The position numbers and the translations under genes were made by a program. From the NCBI GenBank assembly GCA_030142905.1, contig JASJOG010000012.1, forward strand, positions 682,001 to 746,000: a stretch of DNA of 64,000 nucleotides, read 5' to 3'. Of this stretch, positions 35,901 through 48,400 are shown piece by piece; position 1 is the stretch's first letter; the number at the start of each line of letters is the position of its first letter. Origin of the DNA: Heliopora coerulea (taxonomy: Eukaryota > Cnidaria > Anthozoa > Scleralcyonacea > Helioporidae). The notes under the pieces are model-generated. The model had not been told where the DNA came from. It searched no databases and saw nothing but the letters and a program-made list of their open reading frames with translations.

Positions 35901-38900
35901 GGTTAACCTTTGGTTTTTAACGATTTTTCGACCAATTTCCAACTTTCGAAATAAGATCAAATTATGAATGTTTATTGCATAGAAAATAGTTTTGCAGTGA
36001 TTTCAGTGGTTTTTCGGTGAAATTACGTTGAATACTTTAGGAGGAAAAATTTGACAAAAATTTAAATGGGTTAACATTTGGTTTTTGACGATTTTTCGAT
36101 CAATTTCCAACTTTCGAAAAAAGGTCAAAATATGAAAGTTTATGGCATAGAAAGTAGTTTTGTACTGATCTCAGTGGTTTTTCGGTGAAATTACGTTGAA
36201 TATTTTAGGTGGGAAAATTTGACAAAAATGTAAAGGGGTTAACCTTTGGTTTTTCACGATTTTTCGACCAATTTCCAACTTTCGAAATAAGATCAAATTA
36301 TGAATGTTTATTGCATAGAAAATAGTTTTGCCCTGATCTCAGTGGTTTTTCGGTGAAATTACGTTGAATATTTTAGGTGGAAAAATTTGACCAAAATGTA
36401 AAGTGGTTAACTTTTGGTTTTTGACGATTTTTCGACCAATTTCCAACTTTCGAAATAAGAGTAGAATGTGAAAGTTTATTGCATAGAAAGTAGTTTTGCA
36501 GTTATTTGAGTGGTTTTTGAGCGAAATTACGTTGAAAATTTTATGTGGAAAAATTTGACCAAAATGTAAAGGGGTTAACCTTTGGTTTTTCACGATTTTT
36601 CGACCAATTTCTAACTTTCGAAATAAAGTCAAAATATGAATGTTTATTGCATAGAAAATAGTTTTGCACTGATCTCAGTGGTTTTTCAGTGAAATTACGT
36701 TGAATATTTTAGGTAGAAAAATTTGACCAAAATGTAAAGGGGTTAACTTTTGGTTTTTTACGATTTTTCGACCAACTTCCAACTTTCGAAATAAGAGTAG
36801 AATGTGAAAGTTTATTGCATAGAAAGTAGTTTTGCAGTGATTTGAGTGGTTTTTGAGCGAAATTACGTTGAAAATTTTATTTGGAAAAATTTGACCAAAA
36901 TGTAAAGGGGTTAACCTTTGGTTTTTGACGATTTTTCGACCAATTTTCAACTTTGGAAATAAGAGCAGAATGTGAAAGTTTATTGCATAGAAAGTAGTTT
37001 TGCAGTGATTTGAGTGGTTTTTGACCGAAATTACGTTGAATATTTTATGTGGAAAAATTTGACCAAAATGTAAAGGGGTTAACCTTTGGTTTTTGACGAT
37101 TTTTCGACCAATTTCCAACTTTCGAAATAAGAGCAGAATGTGAAAGTTTATTGCATAGAAAGTAGTTTTGCAGTGATTTGAGTGGTTTTTGACCGAAATT
37201 ACGTTGAATATTTTAGGTGGAAAAATTTGACCAAAATGTAAAGGGGTTAACCTTTGGTTTTTCACGATTTTTCGACCAATTTCCAACTTTCGAAATAAGA
37301 TCAAATTATGAATGTTTATTGCATAGAAAATAGTTTTGCACTGATCTCAGTGGTTTTTCGGTGAAATTACGTTGAATATTTTAGGTGTAAAAATTTGACC
37401 AAAATGTAAAGGGGTTAACCTTTGGTTTTTCACGATTTTTCGACCAATTTCCAACTTTCGAAATAAGGTCAAAATATGAAAGTTTATTGTAAAGAAAATA
37501 GTTTTGCACTGATCTCAGTGGTTTTTCGGTGAAATTACGTTGAATATTTTAGGTGTAAAAATTTGACCAAAATGTAAAGGGGTTAACCTTTGGGTTTTCA
37601 CGATTTTTCGACCAATTTCCACTTTCGAAATAAGGTCAAATTATGAATGTTTATTGAATAGAAAATAGTTTTGCAGTGATTTCAGTGGTTTTTCGGTGAA
37701 ATTACGTTGCATACTTTAGGAGGAAAAATTTGACAAAAATGTAAATGGGTTAACATTTGGTTTTTGACGATTTTTCGACCAATTTCCAACTTTCGAAATA
37801 AGGTCAAAATATGAAAGTTTATTGTAAAGAAAATAGTTTTGCACTGATCTCAGTGGTTTTTCGGTGAAATTACGTTGAATATTTTAGGTGTAAAAATTTG
37901 ACCAAAATGTAAAGGGGTTAACCTTTGGTTTTTGACGATTTTTCGACCAATTTCCAACTTTCGAAATAAGGTCAAAATATGAATGTTTATTGCATAGAAA
38001 ATAGTTTTGCACTGATCTCAGTGGTTTTTCGGTGAAATTACGTTGAATACTTTAGGAGGAAAAATTTGACAAAAATTTAAATGGGTTAACATTTGGTTTT
38101 TGACGATTTTTCGACCAATTTCCAACTTTCGAAATAAGGTCAAAATATGAAAGTTTATGGCATAGAAAGTAGTTTTGTACTGATCTCAGTGGTTTTTCGG
38201 TGAAATTACGTTGAATATTTTAGGTGGGAAAATTTGACAAAAATGTAAAGGGGTTAACGTTTGGTTTTTCACGATTTTTCGATCAATTTCCAACTTTCGA
38301 AATAAGATCAAATTATGAATGTTTATTGAATAGAAAATAGTTTTGCACTGATCTCAGTGGTTTTTCGGTGAAATTACGTTGAATATTTTAGGTGGAAAAA
38401 TTTGACCAAAATGTAAAGAGGTTAACTTTTGGTTTTTGACGATTTTTCGACCAACTTCCAACTTTAGAAATAAGAGTAGAATGTGAAAGTTTATTGCATA
38501 GAAAGTAGTTTTGCAGTGATTTGAGTGGTTTTTGAGCGAAATTACGTTGAAAATGTTATGTGGAAAAATTTGACCAAAATGTAAAGGGGTTAACCTTTGG
38601 TTTTTGACGATTTTTCGACCAATTTTCAACTTTGGAAATAAGAGCAGAATGTGAAAGTTTATTGCATAGAAAGTAGTTTTGCAGTGATTTGAGTGGTTTT
38701 TGACCGAAATTACGTTGAATATTTTATGTGGAAAAATTTGACCAAAATGTAAAGGGGTTAACCTTTGGTTTTTGACGATTTTTCGACCAATTTCCAACTT
38801 TCGAAAGAAGAGCTGAATGTGATAGTTTATTGCATAGAAAGTAGTTTTGCACTGATCTCAGTGGTTTTTGACCGAAATTACGTAGAATATTTTATGTGGA

Positions 38901-39600
38901 AAAATTTGACCAAAATGTAAAGGGGTTAACCTTTGGTTTTTCACGATTTTTCGACCAATTTCCAACTTTCGAAATAAGATCAAATTATGAATGTTTATTG
39001 AATAGAAAGTAGTTTTGCAGTGATTTGAGTGGTTTTTGACCGAAATTACGTTGAATATTTTAGGTGGAAAAATTTGACCAAAATGTAAAGGGGTTAACCT
39101 TTGGTTTTTGACGATTTTTCGACCAATTTCCAACTTTCGAAATAAGATCAAATTATGAATGTTTATTGCATAGAAAGTAGTTTTGCAGTGATTTGAGTGG
39201 TTTTTGACCGAAATTACGTAGAATATTTTATGTGGAAAAATTTGACCAAAATATAAAGGGGTTAACCTTTGGTTTTTAACGATTTTTCGACCAATTTCCA
39301 ACTTTCGAAATAAGATCAAATTATGAATGTTTATTGCATAGAAAATAGTTTTGCAGTGATTTCAGTGGTTTTTCGGTGAAATTACGTTGAATACTTTAGG
39401 AGGAAAAATTTGACAAAAATTTAAATGGGTTAACATTTGGTTTTTGACGATTTTTCGATCAATTTCCAACTTTCGAAATAAGGTCAAAATATGAAAGTTT
39501 ATGGCATAGAAAGTAGTTTTGTACTGATCTCAGTGGTTTTTCGGTGAAATTACGTTTAATATTTTAGGTGGGAATATTTGATAAAAATGTAAATGGTTTA
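32928..39600 (+). repeat. Mixed class A/B satellite
   Basis: Alternating class A and class B monomers with no strict long period that I could follow. A subtype with TTTAGGAGGAAAAATTTGAC and AAATGGGTTAACATTTGG recurs near 34,690, 36,035, 37,712, 38,048 and 39,393. A TATATTAGG/GACCGAAATG pair near 33,848 also occurs near 27,426 in the core, showing exchange of variants between the two zones. No gene is seen. Confidence 0.92.
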
Positions 39601-42600
39601 ACATTTGGTTTTTCACGATTTTTCGACAAATTTAGAAATTTCGAAATAAAGTCAAAATATTAAAATTTATTGCATAGAAAGTAGTTTTGTACTGATCTCA
39701 GTGGTTTTTCGGTGAAATTACGTTGAGTATTTTAGGTGGGAAAATTTGACAAAAATGTAAAGGGGTTAACCTTTGGTTTTTCACGATTTTTCGACCAATT
39801 TCCAACTTTCGAAATATGATCAAAATATGAATGTTTATTGAATAGAAAATAGTTTTGCCCTGATCTCAGTGGTTTTTCGGTGAAATTACGTTGAATATTT
39901 TAGGTGGAAAAATTTGACCAAAATGTAAAGGGTTTAACCTTTGGTTTTTCACGATTTTTCGACCAATTTTCAACTTTCGAAATAAGAGCAGAAAGTGAAA
40001 GTTTATTGCATAGAAAGTAGTTTTGTAGTGATTTGAGTGGTTTTTGAGCGAAATTACATTGAAAATTTTAGGTGTAAAAATTTGACCAAAATGTAAAGGG
40101 GTTAACCTTTGGTTTATGACGATTTTTCGACCAATTTCCAACTTTCGAAATAAGAGCAGAATGTGAAAGTTTATTGCATAGAAAGTAAAATTTGCAGTGA
40201 TTTGAGTGGTTTTTGAGCGAAATTACGTTGAAAATTTTAGGTGTAAAAATTTGACCAAAATGTAAAGGGGTTAACCTTTGGTTTTTGACGATTTTTCGAC
40301 CAATTTTCAACTTTCGAAATAAGGTCAAAATATGAATGTTTATTGAATAGAAAATAGTTTTGCACTGATCTCAGTGGTTTTTCGGTGAAATTACGTTGAA
40401 TATTTTAGGTGTAAAAATTTGACCAAAATGTAAAGGGGTTAACCTTTGGTTTTTGACGATTTTTCGACCAATTTTCAACTTTCGAAATAAGAGCAGAATG
40501 TGAAAGTTTATTGCATAGAAAGTAGTTTTGTAGTGATTTGAGTGGTTTTTGAGCGAAATTACATTGAAAATTTTAAGTGTAAAAATTTGACCAAAATGTA
40601 AAGGGGTTAACCTTTGGTTTTTGACGATTTTTCGACCAATTTCCAACTTTCGAAATAAGAGTAGAATGTGAAAGTTTATTGCGTAGAAAGTAAAATTTGC
40701 AGTGATTTGAGTGGTTTTTGAGCGAAATTACGTTGAAAATTTTAGGTGTAAAAATTTGACCAAAATATATAGGGGTTAACCTTTGGTTTTTGACGATTTT
40801 TCGACCAATTTCCAACTTTCGAAATAAGAGCAGAATGTGAAAGTTTATTGCATAGAAAGTAGTTTTGCAGTGATTTGAGTGGTTTTTGACCGAAATTACG
40901 TTGAATATTTTATGTGGAAAAATTTGACCAAAATGTAAAGGGGTTAACCTTTGGTTTTTGACAATTTTTCGACCAATTTCCAACTTTCGAAATAAGGTCA
41001 AAATATGAATGTTTATTGAATAGAAAATAGTTTTGCCCTGATCTCAGTGGTTTTTCGGTGAAATTACGTTGAATATTTTAGGTGTAAAAATTTGACCAAA
41101 ATGTAAAGGGGTTAACCTTTGGTTTTTGACGATTTTTCGACCAATTTTCAACTTTCGAAATAAGAGCAGAATGTGAAAGTTTATTGCATAGAAAGTAGTT
41201 TTGTAGTGATTTGAGTGGTTTTTGAGCGAAATTACGTTGAAAATTTTAGGTGTAAAAATTTGACCAAAATGTAAAGGGGTTAATATTTGGTTTTTGACGA
41301 TTTTTCGACCAACTTCCAACTTTCGAAATAAGAGTAGAATGTGAAAGTTTATTGCATAGAAAGTAAAATTTGCAGTGATTTGAGTGGTTTTTGAGCGAAA
41401 TTACGTTGAAAATTTTAGGTGTAAAAATTTGACCAACATGTAATGGGGTTAATCTTTGGTTTTTGACGATTTTTCGACCAATTTCCAACTTTCGAAATAA
41501 GAGCAGAATGTGAAAGTTTATTGCATAGAAAGTAGTTTTGCAGTGATTTGAGTGGTTTTTGACCGAAATTACGTTGAATATTTTATGTGGAAAAATTTGA
41601 CCAAAATGTAAAGGGGTTAACCTTTGGTTTTTCACGATTTTTCGACCAATTTCCAACTTTCGAAATAAGAGCAGAATGTGAAAGTTTATTGCATAGAAAG
41701 TAGTTTTGTAGTGATTTGAGTGGTTTTTGACCGAAATTACGTTGAATATTTTAGGTGGAAAAATTTGACCAAAATGTAAAGGGGTTAACCTTTGGTTTTT
41801 CACGATTTTTCGACCAATTTCCAACTTTCGAAATAAGGTCAAAATATGAATGTTTATTGAATAGAAAATAGTTTTGCAGTGATTTCAGTGGTTTTTCGGT
41901 GAAATTACGTTGAATATTTTAGGTGTAAAAATTTGACCAAAATGTAAAGGGGTTAACCTTTGGTTTTTGACGATTTTTCGACCAACTTCCAACTTTCGAA
42001 ATAAGAGCAGAATGTGAAAGTTTATTGCATAGAAAGTAAAATTTGCAGTGATTTGAGTGGTTTTTGAGCGAAATTACGTTGAAAATTTTAGGTGGGAATA
42101 TTTGACAAAAATGTAAATGGTTTAACATTTGGTTTTTGACGATTTTTCGACCAATTTAAAAATTTCGAAATAAAGTCAAAATATTAAAGTTTATTGCATA
42201 GAAAGTAGTTTTGTACTGATCTCAGTGGTTTTTCGGTGAAATTACGTTGAGTATTTTAGGTGTAAAAATTTGACCAAAATGTAAAGGGGTTAACCTTTGG
42301 TTTTTGACGATTTTTCGACCAATTTCCAACTTTCGAAATAAGAGCAGAATGTGAAAGTTTATTGCATAGAAAGTAGTTTTGTAGTGATTTGAGTGGTTTT
42401 TGACCGAAATTACGTTGAATATTTTAGGTGGAAAAATTTGACCAAAATGTAAAGGGGTTAATATTTGGTTTTTGACGATTTTTCGACCAACTTCCAACTT
42501 TCGAAATAAGAGTAGAATGTGAAAGTTTATTGCATAGAAAGTAAAATTTGCAGTGATTTGAGTGGTTTTTGAGCGAAATTACGTTGAAAATTTTAGGTGT

Positions 42601-43380
42601 AAAAATTTGACCAACATGTAATGGGGTTAATCTTTGGTTTTTGACGATTTTTCGACCAATTTCCAACTTTCGAAATAAGAGCAGAATGTGAAAGTTTATT
42701 GCATAGAAAGTAGTTTTGCAGTGATTTGAGTGGTTTTTGACCGAAATTACGTTGAATATTTTATGTGGAAAAATTTGACCAAAATGTAAAGGGGTTAACC
42801 TTTGGTTTTTCACGATTTTTCGACCAATTTCCAACTTTCGAAATAAGAGCAGAATGTGAAAGTTTATTGCATAGAAAGTAGTTTTGTAGTGATTTGAGTG
42901 GTTTTTGACCGAAATTACGTTGAATATTTTAGGTGGAAAAATTTGACCAAAATGTAAAGGGGTTAACCTTTGGTTTTTCACGATTTTTCGACCAATTTCC
43001 AACTTTCGAAATAAGGTCAAAATATGAATGTTTATTGAATAGAAAATAGTTTTGCAGTGATTTCAGTGGTTTTTCGGTGAAATTACGTTGAATATTTTAG
43101 GTGTAAAAATTTGACCAAAATGTAAAGGGGTTAACCTTTGGTTTTTGACGATTTTTCGACCAACTTCCAACTTTCGAAATAAGAGCAGAATGTGAAAGTT
43201 TATTGCATAGAAAGTAAAATTTGCAGTGATTTGAGTGGTTTTTGAGCGAAATTACGTTGAAAATTTTAGGTGGGAATATTTGACAAAAATGTAAATGGTT
43301 TAACATTTGGTTTTTGACGATTTTTCGACCAATTTAAAAATTTCGAAATAAAGTCAAAATATTAAAGTTTATTGCATAGA
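39601..43380 (+). repeat. Satellite with new subtypes and a 1,178-bp-offset duplication
   Basis: Two subtypes become common here. One has AGAAAGTAAAATTTGCAG (near 40,185) in place of AGAAAGTAGTTTTGCAG and is 1 bp longer. The other has CCAATTTAAAAATTTCGAAA with GGTTTAACATTTGG (near 42,120-42,175; an early relative at 39,600-39,650). The block about 41,270-42,255 is repeated at 42,448-43,433 with an offset of 1,178 bp (7 monomers plus 2 bases). Confidence 0.9.
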
Positions 43381-45480
43381 AAGTAGTTTTGTACTGATCT
43401 CAGTGGTTTTTCGGTGAAATTACGTTGAGTATTTTAGGTGGGAAAATTTGACAAAAATGTAAAGGGGTTAACCTTTGGTTTTTCACGATTTTTCGACCAA
43501 TTTCCAACTTTCGAAATAAGAGCAGAATGTGAAAGTTTATTGCATAGAAAGTAGTTTTGTAGTGATTTGAGTGGTTTTTGACCGAAATTACGTTGAATAT
43601 TTTAGGTGGAAAAATTTGACCAAAATGTAAAGGGGTTAACCTTTGGTTTTTCACGATTTTTCGACCAATTTCCAACTTTCGAAATAAGGTCAAAATATGA
43701 ATGTTTATTGAATAGAAAATAGTTTTGCAGTGATTTCAGTGGTTTTTCGGTGAAATTACGTTGAATATTTTAGGTGTAAAAATTTGACAAAAATGTAAAT
43801 GGTTTAACATTTGGTTTTACACGATTTTTCGACCAATTTAAAAATTTCGAAATAAGGTCAAAATATTAAAGTTTATGGCATAGAAAGTAGTTTTGCACTG
43901 ATCTCAGTAGTTTTCCGGTGAAATTACGTTTAATATTTTAGGTGGGAATATTTGACAAAAATGTAAATGGTTTAACATTTGGTTTTTGACGATTTTTCGA
44001 CCAATTAAAAAATTTCGAAATAAAGTCAAAATATTAAAGTTTATTGCATAGAAAGTAGTTTTGTACTGATCTCAGTGGTTTTTCGGTGAAATTACGTTGA
44101 GTATTTTAGGTGGGAAAATTTGACAAAAATGTAAAGGGGTTAACCTTTGGTTTTTCACGATTTTTCGACCAATTTCCAACTTTCGAAATAAGAGCAGAAT
44201 GTGAAAGTTTATTGCATAGAAAGTAGTTTTGTAGTGATTTGAGTGGTTTTTGACCGAAATTACGTTGAATATTTTAGGTGGAAAAATTTGACCAAAATGT
44301 AAAGGGGTTAACCTTTGGTTTTTCACGATTTTTCGACCAATTTCCAACTTTCGAAATAAGGTCAAAATATGAATGTTTATTGAATAGAAAATAGTTTTGC
44401 AGTGATTTCAGTGGTTTTTCGGTGAAATTACGTTGAATATTTTAGGTGTAAAAATTTGACAAAAATGTAAATGATTTAACATTTGGTTTTACACGATTTT
44501 TCGACCAATTTAAAAATTTCGAAATAAGGTCAAAATATTAAAGTTTATGGCATAGAAAGTAGTTTTGCACTGATCTCAGTAGTTTTCCGGTGAAATTACG
44601 TTTAATATTTTAGGTGGGAATATTTGACAAAAATGTAAATGGTTTAACATTTGGTTTTTGACGATTTTTCGACCAATTTAAAAATTTCGAAATAAAGTCA
44701 AAATATTAAAGTTTATTGCATAGAAAGTAGTTTTGTACTGATCTCAGTGGTTTTTCGGTGAAATTACGTTGAGTATTTTAGGTGGGAAAATTTGACAAAA
44801 ATGTAAAGGGGTTAACCTTTGGTTTTTCACGATTTTTCGACCAATTTCCAACTTTCGAAATAAGAGCAGAATGTGAAAGTTTATTGCATAGAAAGTAGTT
44901 TTGTAGTGATTTGAATGGTTTTTGACCGAAATTACGTTGAATATTTTAGGTGTAAAAATTTGACCAAAATGTAAAGGGGTTAACCTTTGGTTTTTCACGA
45001 TTTTTCGACCAATTTCCAACTTTCGAAATAAGGTCAAAATATGAATGTTTATTGAATAGAAAATAGTTTTGCAGTGATTTCAGTGGTTTTTCGGTGAAAT
45101 TACGTTGAATATTTTAGGTGTAAAAATTTGACAAAAATGTAAATGGTTTAACATTCGGTTTTACACGATTTTTCGACCAATTTAAAAATTTCGAAATAAG
45201 GTCAAAATATTAAAGTTTATGGCATAGAAAGTAGTTTTGCACTGATCTCAGTAGTTTTCCGGTGAAATTACGTTTAATATTTTAGGTGGGAATATTTGAC
45301 AAAAATGTAAATGGTTTAACATTCGGTTTTACACGATTTTTCGACCAATTTAAAAATTTCGAAATAAAGTCAAAATATTAAAGTTTATTGCATTGAAAGT
45401 AGTTTTGTACTGATCTCAGTGGTTTTTCGGTGAAATTACGTTGAGTATTTTAGGTGGGAAAATTTGACAAAAATGTAAAG
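43381..45480 (+). repeat. 672-bp (4-monomer) higher-order repeat, about 3 copies
   Basis: Four-monomer units begin at about 43,400, 44,072 and 44,744, spaced exactly 672 bp, with a fourth start at 45,416 that soon diverges. Each unit combines two ordinary monomers, one with GGTTTTACACGATTTTTCG and TTTAAAAATTTCG, and one with GTGGGAATATTTGAC and TTTAAAAATTTCG. A related unit reappears at about 47,740-48,330. Confidence 0.9.
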
Positions 45481-48400
45481 GGGTTAACCTTTGGTTTTTG
45501 ACGATTTTTCGACCAATTTTCAACTTTCGAAATAAGAGCAGAATGTGAAAGTTTATTGCATAGAAAGTAGTTTTGTAGTGATTTGAGTGGTTTTTGAGCG
45601 AAATTACATTGAAAATTTTAAGTGTAATAATTTGACCAAAATGTAAAGGGGTTAACCTTTGGTTTTTGACGATTTTTCTACCAATTTCCAACTTTCGAAA
45701 TAAGAGCAGAATGTGAAAGTTTATTGCATAGAAAGTAAAATTTGCAGTGATTTGAGTGGTTTTTGAGCGAAATTACGTTGAAAATTTTAGGTGTAAAAAT
45801 TAGACCAAAATGTATAGGGGTTAACCTTTGGTTTTTGACGATTTTTCGACCAATTTCCAACTTTCGAAATAAGAGCAGAATGTGAAAGTTTATTGCATAG
45901 AAAGTAGTTTTGCAGTGATTTGAGTGGTTTTTGACCGAAATTACGTTGAATATTTTATGTGGAAAAATTTGACAAAAATGTAAAGGGGTTAACCTTTGGT
46001 TTTTCACGATTTTTCGACCAATTTCCAACTTTCGAAATAAGATCAAATTATGAATGTTTATTGAATAGAAAATAGTTTTGCCCTGATCTCAGTGGTTTTT
46101 CGGTGAAATTACGTTGAATATTTTAGGTGGAAAAATTTGACCAAAATGTAAAGAGGTTAACTTTTGGTTTTTGACGATTTTTCGACCAACTTCCAACTTT
46201 AGAAATAAGAGTAGAATGTGAAAGTTTATTGGATAGAAAGTAGTTTTGCAGTGATTTGAGTGGTTTTTGACCGAAATTACGTTGAATATTTTATGTGGAA
46301 AAATTTGACCAAAATGTAAAGGGGTTAACCTTTGGTTTTTGACGATTTTTCGACCAATTTCCAACTTTCGAAATAAGAGCAGAATGTGAAAGTTTATTGG
46401 ATAGAAAGTAGTTTTGCAGTGATTTGAGTGGTTTTTGACCGAAATTACGTTGAATATTTTATGTGGAAAAATTTGACCAAAATGTAAAGGGGTTAACCTT
46501 TGGTTTTTGACGATTTTTCGACCAATTTTCAACTTTCGAAATAAGAGCAGAAAGTGAAAGTTTATTGCATAGAAAGTAGTTTTGTAGTGATTTGAGTGGT
46601 TTTTGCGCGAAATTACATTGAAAATTTTAGGTGTAAAAATTTGACCAAAATGTAAAGGGGTTAACCTTTGGTTTTTGACGATTTTTCGACCAATTTCCAA
46701 CTTTCGAAATAAGAGCAGAATGTGAAAGTTTATTGGATAGAAAGTAGTTTTGCAGTGATTTGAGTGGTTTTTGACCGAAATTACGCTGAATATTTTATAT
46801 GGAAAAATTTGACCAAAATGTAAAGCGGTTAACCTTTGGTTTGTGACGATTTTTCGACCAACTTCCAACTTTCGAAATAAGAGTAGAATGTGAAAGTTTA
46901 TTGTATGAAAGTAAAATTTGCAGTGATTTGAGTGGTTTTTGAGCGAAATTACGTTGAAAATTTTAGGTGTAAAAATTTGACCAAAATGTAAAGGGGTTAA
47001 CCTTTGGTTTTTGACGATTTTTCGACCAATTTCCAACTTTCGAAATAAGAGCAGAATGTGAAAGTTTATTGCATAGAAAGTAGTTTTGCAGTGATTTGAG
47101 TGGTTTTTGACCGAAATTACGTTGAATATTTTATGTGGAAATATTTGACCAAAATGTAAAGGGGTTAACCTTTGGTTTTTCACGATTTTTCGACCAATTT
47201 CCAACTTTCGAAATAATAGCAGAATGTGAAAGTTTATTGGATAGAAAGTAGTTTTGCAGTGATTTGAGTGGTTTTTGAGCGAAATTACGTTGAATATTTT
47301 AGGTGTAAAAATTTGACCAAAATGTAAAGGGGTTAACCTTTGGTTTTTCACGATTTTTCGACCAATTTCCAACTTTCGAAATAAGGTCAAAATATGAATG
47401 TTTATTGAATAGAAAATAGTTTTGTTGTGATTTGAGTGGTTTTTGAGCGAAATTACATTGAAAATTTTAGGTGTAAAAATTTGACCAAAATGTAAAGGGG
47501 TTAACCTTTGGTTTTTGACGATTTTTCGACCAACTTCCAACTTTCGAAATAAGAGTAGAATGTGAAAGTTTATTGCGTAGAAAGTAAAATTTGCAGTGAT
47601 TTGAGTGATTTTTTTAGCGAAATTCCGTTGAAAATTTTAGGTGTAAAAATTTACCAAAATGTAATGGGGTTAATCTTTGGTTTTTGACGATTTTTCGACC
47701 AATTTCCAACTTTCGAAATAAGAGCAGAATGTGAAAGTTTATTGCATAGAAAGTAGTTTTGCAGTGATTTGAGTGGTTTTTGACCGAAATTACGTTGAAT
47801 ATTTTAGGTGGAAAAATTTGACCAAAATGTAAAGGGGTTAACCTTTGGTTTTTCACGATTTTTCGACCAATTTCCAACTTTCGAAATAAGGTCAAAATAT
47901 GAATGTTTATTGAATAGAAAATAGTTTTGCAGTGATTTCAGTGGTTTTTCGGTGAAATTACGTTGAATATTTTAGGTGTAAAAATTTGACAAAAATGTAA
48001 ATGGTTTAACATTTGGTTTTACACGATTTTTCGACCAATTTAAAAATTTCGAAATAAGGTCAAAATATTAAAGTTTATGGCATAGAAAGTAGTTTTGCAC
48101 TGATCTCAGTAGTTTTCCGGTGAAATTACGTTTAATATTTTAGGTGGGAATATTAGACAAAAATGTAAATGGTTTAACATTTGGTTTTTGACGATTTTTC
48201 GACCAATTTAAAAATTTCGAAATAAAGTCAAAATATTAAAGTTTATTGCATTGAAAGTAGTTTTGTACTGATCTCAGTGGTTTTTCGGTGAAATTACGTT
48301 GAGTATTTTAGGTGGGAAAATTTGACAAAAATGTAAAGGGGTTAACCTTTGGTTTTTGACGATTTTTCGACCAACTTCCAACTTTCGAAATAAGAGTAGA

